A model generated the notes under the pieces. It was not told the origin of the DNA and ran no database searches. It was given only the letters and a program-made list of their open reading frames with translations. A stretch of DNA of 64,000 nucleotides from Lysobacter arvi (GTDB lineage Bacteria > Pseudomonadota > Gammaproteobacteria > Xanthomonadales > Xanthomonadaceae). The position numbers were made by a program, and so were the translations under genes. The stretch spans positions 1,642,002 through 1,706,001 of the forward strand of contig JARUHG010000001.1 of the NCBI GenBank assembly GCA_031216755.1, read 5' to 3'. Every line of letters begins with the position of its first letter. Position 1 is the stretch's first letter. Positions 1 to 8,505 of this stretch are shown here, piece after piece.

Positions 1-765
1 GCCCAGCGCCATCACCATTTCGCGCGCCGGAACGTCCCCCTGCGCGGTCGACACGCGCACGCCGTCGCCGTCCTCGCGCACGCCGGTGAAGGCGCAATGC
101 TCGACGATCGTGCCGCCGCGGGCGCGCACCACGCGCGCGAGTTCGCCGACGTAGCGATCCGGACGCAGCACCGCGTCGCCGTCGAAGCGGATCGCACCGG
201 CGACGCCCGGCTTCAACGCGGGCTCCATCAATTCGTACGTGCGGCCATCGACCACGTCCACGCGAACGCCCAGTTCGCGCAGGAAACCGACTTCGTCCTG
301 GAAATGCTCGAACTCACGCGCGTCGCGGAAGACGTAATCCTCGCCGGAATGGGCGAATTCGCAGGCCAGGCCGTAATCGCGCACCCAGTCGGCAAGACGG
401 TCGCGCGAGTCGTTGAGGATGGCCGATTTCGCCCGCGCACTGCTGCGCCAGTCGCGGTCGTTGCAGCGCACGGCGAAACGCAGCAGCCATGCCCACAGCG
501 CAGGGTCAAGGCGCGGCGCGACGTACAGCGGCGCATCGGGCGTCAGCATCCATCGCAATGCGCGCAGCACCACGCCGGGCGCCGCGAGCGGCGGCGCGTG
601 GCTGGGCGTGATCGTGCCGCAGTTGCCATGCGAACTGCCGCCGCCGATGCGGCCGGCGTCGATCACGCGGACGCTTCGTCCGCTTTCCAGAAGAGCCAGG
701 GCGCTGGCCAGACCGATCACGCCGGCGCCGACGATCACCACATCTTCGCGCTGTTCCATGGACAT
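1..765 (-). CDS. DadA-like FAD-dependent amino-acid oxidoreductase, 3' part outside window
   Basis: The frame begins MSMEQREDVVIVGAGVIGLA, a dinucleotide-binding GxGxxG Rossmann motif right at the N-terminus, followed by a GGGSSHGNCG segment as in D-amino-acid dehydrogenases of the DadA/DAO fold. Such flavoproteins oxidise amino acids to keto acids and pass electrons to the respiratory chain. The 255 codons present run out of the window, so the C-terminal substrate domain is not visible. ATG at 765 is used; a second in-frame ATG at 759 is equally possible. It lies 12 bp downstream of the DUF418 gene on the same strand and may be co-transcribed. The substrate cannot be assigned from this part. 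Confidence 0.8.
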   Translation of the reverse strand, partial: MSMEQREDVVIVGAGVIGLASALALLESGRSVRVIDAGRIGGGSSHGNCGTITPSHAPPLAAPGVVLRALRWMLTPDAPLYVAPRLDPALWAWLLRFAVRCNDRDWRSSARAKSAILNDSRDRLADWVRDYGLACEFAHSGEDYVFRDAREFEHFQDEVGFLRELGVRVDVVDGRTYELMEPALKPGVAGAIRFDGDAVLRPDRYVGELARVVRARGGTIVEHCAFTGVREDGDGVRVSTAQGDVPAREMVMALG

Positions 766-777
766 GAGTTTAGGGGT

Positions 778-2067
778 TCAGGGCGCACGTGGCCCGCTTC
801 GGCGGGAAACCTGGGTGAAAGCAGGGCCGTACGTGCAAGCCCGCCAGAGCCATTCCACCGGACCGTATCGGAAGTGCGAGAGCCAGAGCCGGCTGACGAG
901 AACCTGCAGCCCGAACAGCACCACCACGCCGAGCAGTTCCCATCGGCGCGGCACGCGTCCCCACAGGCCCAGGCCGTACCCGTAGAACACCAGCGTGCCG
1001 ACGACCGATTGCAGCAGGTAGTTCGTCAGCGCGATCCGCCCCACCGGCGCCGCCAGTCCCAGCACGCGCGCGCCGGTTCGCGTCTGCAGCGCGCGCAGCG
1101 TCCACGACAGGTAACCCAGGCTCATCAGCGGCGACGCCAGCAGCATCAGCGACATCGCCGTCAGCGCGCGGGCACCGTCGGCTTCCCAGTCGAACCGGAC
1201 GGCGATCGAGACGCTGCCCAGGGCGAGGGCGATGCCGACCGGGAACGCGACCATGCGCAGCACGCGATGCAATCGGACGTGCGCGTCGGGATCGGCGATC
1301 GCGCCGCTGCGCAGCAACCAGGCGCCGATCAGGAACATGCCCATCGCGAAGACCTCGAACACCAGCGTCTCATCGAGGTTGTCGAGGAAAAAGCGTGCCC
1401 GCACGATCACCGCGTCCCACCACGAGCCGGACGAGTACGCCACGACCTCCTCCGCCCGGCGCGCCTTTTCCAGCGCCAGCCGTGCCACCTCCGCGGCGGA
1501 AGGCTCGGCCGATGCGGACGACTCCGGCGAGAGCCACAACATGACGCCCATCAGCAGCAGCGCCAGCGCGGGCACGCCGTACAACACGGCGCCCCAGCGG
1601 CCCTGGCGCGCCGGCTCGGCATCGTGGAACCACAGCAACATGAGGGCGCCCAGCGCATACGTGACGAGGATGTCGCCCGCCCAGATCAGCAGCGCGTGCA
1701 CGAGCCCGATGACCATCAGGCCGGCCGCGCGGCGCAGGTACAGCACGCGGAAATCGGCGCCGCTGGCGCGGGCGCGTTCGCCCAGCAGCGCGAAGCCCAT
1801 GCCGAACAGCAGCGAGAACAGGATCCAGAACTTGCCCTGCACGAAGACGTAGACCAGCCACGAGAGCGCGTAATCGAGCGTCGTCTGCGACGTGTCGAGC
1901 CCCTGCCCCATGTCGCGCAGTGGGCGACCGAAATACTCGACGTTCATCAGGCCGATGCCGAGCAGCGCGAGTCCACGCAGCACGTCGAGCGAAGCGAGTC
2001 GCTCGTCCGTCGCGACCGGCTGCGCGGCCCGTGCGCCCGCCCGCGTGCTCGCCGCCTGTGTGGCCAT
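778..2067 (-). CDS. DUF418 (YeiB-like) integral membrane protein
   Basis: About 429 residues with roughly nine hydrophobic segments. The N-terminal RLASLDVLRGLALLGIGLMN is the typical start of the DUF418/YeiB family, and the C-terminal half ends with the FRYGPVEWLWR block that marks the DUF418 domain. Family members are inner-membrane proteins related to heparan-alpha-glucosaminide acetyltransferase-like folds; their substrates are not firmly known. I chose ATG at 2067 because an AGGGGA sequence sits eight bases upstream; two GTG codons just before it extend the frame to 2073. It is followed after 12 bp by the oxidoreductase gene. Confidence 0.85.
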   Translation of the reverse strand: MATQAASTRAGARAAQPVATDERLASLDVLRGLALLGIGLMNVEYFGRPLRDMGQGLDTSQTTLDYALSWLVYVFVQGKFWILFSLLFGMGFALLGERARASGADFRVLYLRRAAGLMVIGLVHALLIWAGDILVTYALGALMLLWFHDAEPARQGRWGAVLYGVPALALLLMGVMLWLSPESSASAEPSAAEVARLALEKARRAEEVVAYSSGSWWDAVIVRARFFLDNLDETLVFEVFAMGMFLIGAWLLRSGAIADPDAHVRLHRVLRMVAFPVGIALALGSVSIAVRFDWEADGARALTAMSLMLLASPLMSLGYLSWTLRALQTRTGARVLGLAAPVGRIALTNYLLQSVVGTLVFYGYGLGLWGRVPRRWELLGVVVLFGLQVLVSRLWLSHFRYGPVEWLWRACTYGPAFTQVSRRSGPRAP

Positions 2068-2238
2068 CACCACCGTCCCCTTCCCCGCATCCGCCCATCC
2101 CCGATCGCCGGTCCGCGATTAGAGCATGCGGCGCTGCGCGAGCCGGCGCCGTGAGGCGTCCGGCTCGACGGACACCATCGGCGCGTTTCGCATCGCGCGG
2201 TGTCCAGCCCCGGATCATCGACGGAGCCCGGAAACGGA

Positions 2239-2260
2239 ACGGCCCGCTTGCGCGGGCCGT
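2239..2260 (-). terminator. Hairpin after slyD
   Basis: A perfect 9-bp stem (ACGGCCCGC/GCGGGCCGT) with a four-base loop lies just past the slyD stop codon. There is no long T run, so termination strength is uncertain. Confidence 0.5.
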
Positions 2261-2281
2261 CGGGTGTCGCAGTAACGCCGA

Positions 2282-2761
2282 TCAGTGGTGGTGGCCGCCG
2301 TCGCCGTGCACGTGGCCGTGCTCGATTTCCTCCGGCGAGGCCTCGCGCACGTCGACGATCTCGATCGCGAAGTGCAGGTCCTTGCCGGCCATCGGGTGGT
2401 TCAGGTCGACGTCGACAACGCTCATGCCGACCTTCTGGATCGTCACGGCGCGCGGGCCGAAGTTGGTCGGCAGCACGGCCTGCATGCCCGGCTCCAGTCG
2501 GGCGCCCTTGAAGTGCTTCTTCGGCACGCGCTGGGTCAGGCCCTCGCGGCGCTCGCCGTAGGCGTCGGCGGCGTTCACGTCCACTTCGAACTTGTCGCCC
2601 GCCTCGCGGCCGTCCATCGCCGTCTCCAGGCCCGGGATGATGTTGCCGTGGCCGATCAGGATCGCCAGCGGCTCGCGGCCTTCAGAGGTTTCCAGCGGCT
2701 CCTGGCCGACTTCGGAGACGGTGTAATGGAAACGGACGACGCGGTCTTTCTCGATCTTCAT
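2282..2761 (-). CDS. slyD: FKBP-type peptidyl-prolyl isomerase SlyD
   Basis: A 159-residue cytoplasmic FKBP with the SlyD layout: beta strand RVVRFHYTVS, the GREPLAILIGHGNIIPGLE core, an inserted-flap region around DAYGERREGL, and a C-terminal histidine tail (EHGHVHGDGGHHH). SlyD catalyses proline isomerisation, acts as a chaperone and, through the tail, binds nickel or zinc for metalloenzyme maturation. The tail here is shorter than in Escherichia coli. The frame is open for 24 codons upstream, but that extension is arginine/proline-rich and unlike the family, so the internal ATG at 2761 is taken. Confidence 0.92.
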   Translation of the reverse strand: MKIEKDRVVRFHYTVSEVGQEPLETSEGREPLAILIGHGNIIPGLETAMDGREAGDKFEVDVNAADAYGERREGLTQRVPKKHFKGARLEPGMQAVLPTNFGPRAVTIQKVGMSVVDVDLNHPMAGKDLHFAIEIVDVREASPEEIEHGHVHGDGGHHH

Positions 2762-2853
2762 TGGACTGGAACTCGGCTGGTGGCCGCGGCGGCGGCGGCC
2801 CGGGTGCGGCGGCAGGCTTGCCGTCGGCGACATGAACGGCCAAAGTACCGGCC

Positions 2854-3420
2854 GTGACGAAAGCTCGGCATTATCCCGGCAAGCTGATTCCCGCGCCAGC
2901 GCGCGGCCTTCGCCCCTTTCTCCCCATCGCCCCCGTGATCGTCCTGGCGGCCGCGCTGTCCGGCTGCGGCGGTGGCGACACCGTGCGGCGCGGCGCCCCG
3001 CCCCCGCAGCGCGTCTGGCCGGTGGTCGAGCCGGCCAACCCGGCGGCGGCCAACGCCGTGCTGATGCGGGCGATCAGCCTGGTCGGGACGCCATACCGCT
3101 ACGGCGGGAATACGCCGGAGGGCGGGTTCGACTGCAGCGGGCTGGTCAATTACGTGTATCGGGACACGCTCTCCCTCAGCCTGCCCCGGACCTCGCGCGA
3201 CCTGGCGGCCTTCCAGGGGCCGCGGATCGTGCCCGACCGTCTCGCCGCGGGGGATCTGGTCTTCTTCGGCCAGGGCGGCAGCGTCACGCACGTTGGCATC
3301 TATGTCGGCGAAGGGCGCTTCGTCCACGCGCCGAGCACCGGCGGGACCGTGCGCCTGGACCATCTGGACGGCAGCTACTGGCGCGACCACTACACCGGCG
3401 CGAAGCGGGTTCTTCGGTGA
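2854..3420 (+). CDS. NlpC/P60 peptidoglycan endopeptidase, lipoprotein
   Basis: 188 residues starting at GTG. Residues 1-38 form a signal with lipobox LSGC (Cys about 38), so the protein should be lipid-anchored. The NlpC/P60 domain follows: GTPYRYGG, the nucleophile in FDCSGLVNYVY, the histidine in THVGIYVGEGRF and the third polar residue in FVHAPS. Such enzymes cleave D-Glu to diaminopimelate bonds in peptide stems (Spr/NlpC type). It is followed after 132 bp by a close paralogue on the same strand. The start is uncertain because there is no clear ribosome binding site and no in-frame ATG before the signal. Confidence 0.88.
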   Translation: MTKARHYPGKLIPAPARGLRPFLPIAPVIVLAAALSGCGGGDTVRRGAPPPQRVWPVVEPANPAAANAVLMRAISLVGTPYRYGGNTPEGGFDCSGLVNYVYRDTLSLSLPRTSRDLAAFQGPRIVPDRLAAGDLVFFGQGGSVTHVGIYVGEGRFVHAPSTGGTVRLDHLDGSYWRDHYTGAKRVLR

Positions 3421-3555
3421 AGCCGGGGTGAAAGCGTTGGCACGATTTGTGACAAAGTCCGAATTCACCTAACGAAATTTTTACGAAAACCGAACGACAT
3501 TCGTCTTTCACGCAGGCATCATCCCCGGCGACTGTTTTGCCGTGAACTCCGCGTG

Positions 3556-4236
3556 ATGCCCGTTACCCCTGCAGGCCCCTGCGCCGCCCCGACCTTCCGA
3601 CACCGGAGCCTGACCCGGTTCGCGATCGCCGCCGCGCTGGCCCTGTCGGCGGTTCCGGCGTTCGCGCAGCAGATGCCGTCCTCGTCGCTGGCGGGCGATT
3701 CGGCCGACGCCCCGGCGCCGGTCGCGCGTACCACGCTGCCGGAGGCCATGAGCCTTTCCGACCGCACCCTCCTGCTCGCCACCGACATGAACCGCGCCCT
3801 GGTTCCCGCCGCGTCCGCCGGTGAAACGGTGGCGCAGCTCCCGGCGCAGGAACAGGGAAAGATCAAGACCGTCCTGCAGCGCGCGATGGCGCTGCTGGGC
3901 ACGCCCTACCGCTGGGGCGGCAGCGACCCGAGCAAGGGATTCGACTGCTCGGGCCTGGTCGGCTACGTCTTCCGCAATGCCCTGGGCATCGAACTGCCGC
4001 GCGTCTCGCGCGAGATGGCCAAGACCGGCGAACTCATCAACGATCGCGCCAAGCTCAACGCGGGCGACCTGGTGTTCTTCGGGCGCCGCGGCCGTGTCGA
4101 CCATGTCGGCATCTACGTCGGCGAAGGCCGCTTCGTCCACGCGCCCAGTCGCGGCAAGGACGTGCAGGTGTCGGAACTCGACGGCGGCTACTGGGGCCAG
4201 AAGTTCATCGAAGCGCGCCGCGTCGACGGAATCTGA
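3556..4236 (+). CDS. NlpC/P60 peptidoglycan endopeptidase, soluble periplasmic
   Basis: About 226 residues with a Sec signal ending at AVPAFAQQ instead of a lipobox, a 70-residue linker, then an NlpC/P60 domain with GTPYRWGG, catalytic FDCSGLVGYVF, DHVGIYVGEGRF and FVHAPSRG. It closely resembles the preceding gene in the catalytic half, but the N-terminal halves differ, which points to an old tandem duplication with different anchoring. GTG at 3553 and ATG at 3556 are both possible starts. An AT-richer block around 3436-3490 upstream may hold the promoter. A rho-independent terminator follows the stop codon. Confidence 0.88.
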   Translation: MPVTPAGPCAAPTFRHRSLTRFAIAAALALSAVPAFAQQMPSSSLAGDSADAPAPVARTTLPEAMSLSDRTLLLATDMNRALVPAASAGETVAQLPAQEQGKIKTVLQRAMALLGTPYRWGGSDPSKGFDCSGLVGYVFRNALGIELPRVSREMAKTGELINDRAKLNAGDLVFFGRRGRVDHVGIYVGEGRFVHAPSRGKDVQVSELDGGYWGQKFIEARRVDGI

Positions 4237-4259
4237 GGCGTCCATCGCCCTGACCGAGA

Positions 4260-4282
4260 GGCCGCCGCAGGGCGGCCTTTTT
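4260..4282 (+). terminator. Rho-independent terminator after the NlpC/P60 pair
   Basis: Seven-bp stem GGCCGCC/GGCGGCC with loop GCAG followed by five T residues, 24 bp after the stop codon. Confidence 0.85.
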
Positions 4283-4418
4283 GTTTGGGGCCGTGCGAAG
4301 CCGGAGTCTCCTCGCGGCACCGCCCATCGCGAAGCACGGCGCCTTCGGACCAACTCGCCGCCCCATCACGCCCCGGCGCTCCCGAGGCCCGGCGGCGCCG
4401 TGTCGCGAGCGGCCTGCC

Positions 4419-4916
4419 CTACCCTTCGTTCACCGCCGCCAGGCGCTGGACGGTCTGTTCGATGCCCTTGCTGAGCTCCATCACCTTCAGCGCGTACTCG
4501 GCGAGGCGTTTGTCGTCCTCGTTCACCGGCGTCCACGCGGGCACGGTCGTGGGCTTGCCTTCCACCGCGTCCAACGCGACGAACACGATGATGCAGTGCG
4601 TGCACAGCCGCTCCTGCTCGGGACCTTCCATCGGATCGCGGGCCTTCACGTCGACGGCGAAATGCATGCTCGTGGTGCCGGTGTGGACCAGCTTCGTATG
4701 CACCGTCACCAGGTCGGAGATGCGGATCGGCGCCACGAAGCGGATCCCGCCGACGGCGACGGTCACGCTGTAGGTGCCGCTCCAGCCGACGGCCGCCGCA
4801 TAACCGGCCTGGTCGATCCACTTCATCACCATGCCGCCGTGGACCTTGCCGCCGTAGTTCACGTCGGTCGGTTCGGCGAGGAACCGCAGGTTGAGTTCGC
4901 GTTGACGTCCGCTCAT
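4419..4916 (-). CDS. Acyl-CoA thioesterase, hotdog fold
   Basis: 165 residues of the YciA/BFIT-like hotdog thioesterase group: VNYGGKVHGGMVMKWIDQAG carries the helix and catalytic Asp/Gly pattern, and VGGIRFVAPIRISDLV the dimer strand. These enzymes hydrolyse acyl-CoA to free acid and CoA in the cytoplasm. The ATG overlaps the stop codon of the upstream FMN reductase (ATGA), so the two are translationally coupled. The ATG is fixed by this overlap and by conservation of the RELNLRFLAEP start. Chain-length specificity cannot be read from the sequence. Confidence 0.88.
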   Translation of the reverse strand: MSGRQRELNLRFLAEPTDVNYGGKVHGGMVMKWIDQAGYAAAVGWSGTYSVTVAVGGIRFVAPIRISDLVTVHTKLVHTGTTSMHFAVDVKARDPMEGPEQERLCTHCIIVFVALDAVEGKPTTVPAWTPVNEDDKRLAEYALKVMELSKGIEQTVQRLAAVNEG

Positions 4917-5524
4917 GCCGTCGCTCCTTTCCGATCGTCGGTTCGATTCACCCCGCCCAGATGGCGCACGACCGCCGCGCCGACGCCGTGCACGCCGGCG
5001 CGGAGGCGGTCGTCGTTGAGGACGCCGTAGTCGGTCAGTTTGTCGGCCGCCTGTCCGACCGCAACCTGCTGCGGCACCACGAGCAGGCCGAGTTTCGCCA
5101 GCGCATCGCGCAGCACCAGCAGCGAACGCAACCCGCCGAGCGGGCCCGGCGACGCCGAGACGATGCCCGCCACCTTGTCCTGGAACAACGTCACGCCCGA
5201 CCGGCCGGATTCGATCGGCCGCGAGATCCAGTCCAGCGTGTTCTTCACCAGCGCCGGCATCGATCCGTTGTACTCGGGCGTGCTGACGAGCAGGCCGTCG
5301 TGCCCGGCCATCAGCGCCTGCAGCCTGCGCGCGTGTTCGGGCATGCCTTCGGCTTCGATGTCGCCGTCGTAGATCGGCAGCGGATAGTCGCGCAGTTCGA
5401 TCAGCGTGACCTGTGCGCCGGCTTCGCGGGCGCCCTCGGCGAGCACGTGGACCAGGCGGCGGTTGTACGAGCCCTGGCGCAGGCTGCCGGCGAAGGCGAG
5501 CAGGCGGGGCGGCGAATCGGGCAT
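4913..5524 (-). CDS. NAD(P)H-dependent FMN reductase
   Basis: 203 residues of the flavodoxin-like NADPH:FMN reductase family. LLAFAGSLRQGSYNRRLV is the FMN phosphate-binding loop, STPEYNGSMPALVKNTLDW the conserved isoalloxazine/dimer segment, and SASPGPLGG the third flavin loop. The enzyme reduces FMN, quinones, azo dyes or chromate in related proteins. It overlaps the thioesterase gene by four bases and presumably shares its transcript. Confidence 0.9.
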   Translation of the reverse strand: MPDSPPRLLAFAGSLRQGSYNRRLVHVLAEGAREAGAQVTLIELRDYPLPIYDGDIEAEGMPEHARRLQALMAGHDGLLVSTPEYNGSMPALVKNTLDWISRPIESGRSGVTLFQDKVAGIVSASPGPLGGLRSLLVLRDALAKLGLLVVPQQVAVGQAADKLTDYGVLNDDRLRAGVHGVGAAVVRHLGGVNRTDDRKGATA

Positions 5525-5643
5525 TGCGGGCTCCGTGTCGGCGGCATTCGTCGCGGGCCACGATTATGCGCGGTGGACGCGCGCTTGCGGCGGCACGGCG
5601 CGCGCGCGATGCTCGCGGCACTTCGACGGACACGGAGGCGCGG

Positions 5644-6069
5644 ATGGGACGCACGATCCTGGGCATGCTGGTCGGCGTGGTCGTCGCGATCGCGGTGATC
5701 GCGGCAGTGGAAGCGCTCGGCCATCGCTTCTGGCCGCCGCCGTCCGGACTGGACCCGACCGATCCGGCCAACGAAGCCGCCTTCGCCGCCTTCATCGCCG
5801 ACATGCCGTTTGCCGCGAAGCTGCTGGTGCTCGTCGCGTGGGTGCTCGGCACCTTCGTAGGCGCGCTGGCGGCGGCGAAACTCGCGCGCCACCAGACCGC
5901 CGCGGCGCTGCTCGTCGCGCTGGTCGTGCTGTCGGGCGTGGTGGGCATGATCCTGAAAGTGCCGCATCCGACCTGGCTGTCGGCCGCCGGCTTGCTGCTG
6001 CCGATTCCGGTGGCGCTGCTGGCGGTGCGGCTGGTGTACCGGCGCACGACCTTGCCGCGCGTGTCCTGA
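5644..6069 (+). CDS. Small integral membrane protein of unknown function
   Basis: 141 residues with four hydrophobic segments (about 5-25, 55-75, 85-102 and 108-128) separated by short loops. The start ATG (MGRTILGMLVGVVVAIAVIA) has a GGAGGCGCGG sequence just upstream. The layout resembles small four-helix inner-membrane proteins often annotated as hypothetical in this order. No catalytic motif is visible. It is divergent from the FMN reductase and precedes the beta-lactamase gene by 78 bp. Confidence 0.7.
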   Translation: MGRTILGMLVGVVVAIAVIAAVEALGHRFWPPPSGLDPTDPANEAAFAAFIADMPFAAKLLVLVAWVLGTFVGALAAAKLARHQTAAALLVALVVLSGVVGMILKVPHPTWLSAAGLLLPIPVALLAVRLVYRRTTLPRVS

Positions 6070-7022
<953 letters not shown>

Positions 7023-7023
<1 letters not shown>

Positions 7024-7511
7024 TGCCGTACACGCCCATCGTGGCCACGCTCGGCTACGTGCTCTCGCCCGACGCCCGGCAGGTGCTGATGGTCCATCGC
7101 AACGCACGGCCCGACGACCACCAGTTGGGCAAGTACAACGGGCTGGGCGGAAAGATCGAGCGCGACGAGGACGTCGTGGCCGGGATGCGTCGCGAGATCC
7201 TCGAGGAGGCCGGCATCGAGTGCGAGGCGATGCAGTTGCGCGGCACGGTCAGCTGGCCGGGGTTCGGCAAGCACGGCGAGGACTGGCTCGGCTTCGTGTT
7301 CGTGATCACGCGCTTTCGTGGCACGCCGCACGCGAGCAATCCCGAAGGCACGCTCGAGTGGGTGCCGATCGAACGGCTCGACGCCCTGCCGATGTGGGAA
7401 GGCGACCGCAACTTCCTCCCGCTGGTGTTCGACGACGATCCGCGCGCATTCCACGGCGTGATGCCGTATCGCGACGGACGGATGCTGTCGTGGTCGTACT
7501 CGCGCGTGTGA
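7023..7511 (+). CDS. NUDIX hydrolase, MutT/MTH1-like 8-oxo-dGTP diphosphatase
   Basis: 162 residues with a complete Nudix box at 43-65 (G-x5-E-x7-REILEEAGI). The preceding GKYNGLGGK resembles the MTH1 active-site strand rather than the bacterial MutT one, so an oxidised-purine nucleotide is the likely substrate. It would sanitise 8-oxo-dGTP or related nucleotides in the cytoplasm. It starts inside the stop codon of the beta-lactamase gene. There is no functional link known between the two; shared transcription is the simple explanation. Confidence 0.88.
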
Positions 7512-7514
7512 GGC

Positions 7515-8060
7515 TCAACGCGCGAGCCGGACGCTGCCGCGCCCGTCCTTCTGCTCGAACACGAACCGGTAGGTGAGCGTCACCGCTTCCGGGACTTCCG
7601 TGTAACCGCCGCAGCTGCCCACCGTGTGCTCCCGGGTCCGCGCATCCGGGAACACGCAGCGCAGTGCGGGGTCGTAACGCCACTGCGTGACGGCCTCGCG
7701 CACGGTGGCGAAGAACACCGGATCGGCCGGTTCCGGACAGTTCGGCGGCGCGATCGCCGGTGCCGATGACAGCACGCTGCCGTCGCGGTCCACGCCGACG
7801 CGCACGCACACCGCCTGCGGCGGCAGCCGCTTCGAAAGCCACGGGGCGGGATACGCCGGCATCGGGTTCGCGTCGTCTTCCAGCGGCATCAGGAAGGATT
7901 CGTTCTCCGCCAGTTCCACCCGCGAGGGCTGCGGGATCAGCGCGCTGATCTCGTTCATGCCGACCTGGCCGGCATGCGCGCTTTCGACGGTATCGACCGG
8001 CGGCTGCATCGCGCATCCGGCGAGCAGCGCCATGCACAACATCCAGGCGCGGTGAGGCAT
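7515..8060 (-). CDS. Lipoprotein with TonB C-terminal-like domain
   Basis: 181 residues. The start at 8060 has a strong GGAGG sequence seven bases upstream; the frame continues seven codons further but without such a site. Lipobox LLAGC gives Cys16. The region around PPQAVCVRVGVDRDGSVLSS and the following VREAVTQWRYDP resembles the beta-alpha-beta of TonB C-terminal or energy-transducer-like domains, including the AV..WR.DP pattern. Such isolated lipoproteins are common in this order and have no assigned role. It is convergent with the NUDIX gene, with only three bases between stops. Confidence 0.75.
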   Translation of the reverse strand: MPHRAWMLCMALLAGCAMQPPVDTVESAHAGQVGMNEISALIPQPSRVELAENESFLMPLEDDANPMPAYPAPWLSKRLPPQAVCVRVGVDRDGSVLSSAPAIAPPNCPEPADPVFFATVREAVTQWRYDPALRCVFPDARTREHTVGSCGGYTEVPEAVTLTYRFVFEQKDGRGSVRLAR

Positions 8061-8088
8061 GCACTTCCTCCGTGAAGTCACGGCCGGG

Positions 8089-8505
8089 CTAGCCGACCTG
8101 GTATTCCATGTTGACCGAGAACGGGGCGGTTTCGGCGAAACCGAATCGGGCGTAGAGGTATTTCGCGTCGCCGTCGGCCGCCAGCGACACCACCGCCGAC
8201 GGCGGCGCGTTCGCGCGCAGCCACGCGTCCAACGCCGTCATGATGCGCTTGCCGAGCCCATGCCCCTGCAGCGCCGGCACCACGGCGATGTCGACCACGA
8301 TGAAGAAACAGCCGCCGTCGCCGATCACGCGTCCCATGCCGACCACCGCGCCCTCGTGCAGCAGGCTCACGCCGTAAAGCGTGTTCGGCAGGCCGCGGCG
8401 TGCGGCCTCGATCGTGCGCGGCGCCATGCCCGCTTCCGCGCGCAGCCGGCAGTAATCCCCCGGGCCGGGGAACCGTTCGACCAGTTCCACCTGCGCCGCG
8501 GCCAT
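8089..8505 (-). CDS. GNAT family N-acetyltransferase
   Basis: 138 residues with the acetyl-CoA pyrophosphate loop VVPALQGHGLGKRIMTALDAW and the end motif AKYLYARFGFAET. Substrate is unknown. Its ATG shares one base with the stop codon of the upstream transporter gene (TGATG), so expression is coupled to the DAACS symporter, and its substrate may be related to that transporter's solute; this is inference only. Confidence 0.88.
   Translation of the reverse strand: MAAAQVELVERFPGPGDYCRLRAEAGMAPRTIEAARRGLPNTLYGVSLLHEGAVVGMGRVIGDGGCFFIVVDIAVVPALQGHGLGKRIMTALDAWLRANAPPSAVVSLAADGDAKYLYARFGFAETAPFSVNMEYQVG

Noticed and set aside
97..2154. 685-codon plus-strand frame at the window start
   Set aside because: Antisense to the DadA-like and DUF418 genes; His/Arg/Gln-rich with no domain.
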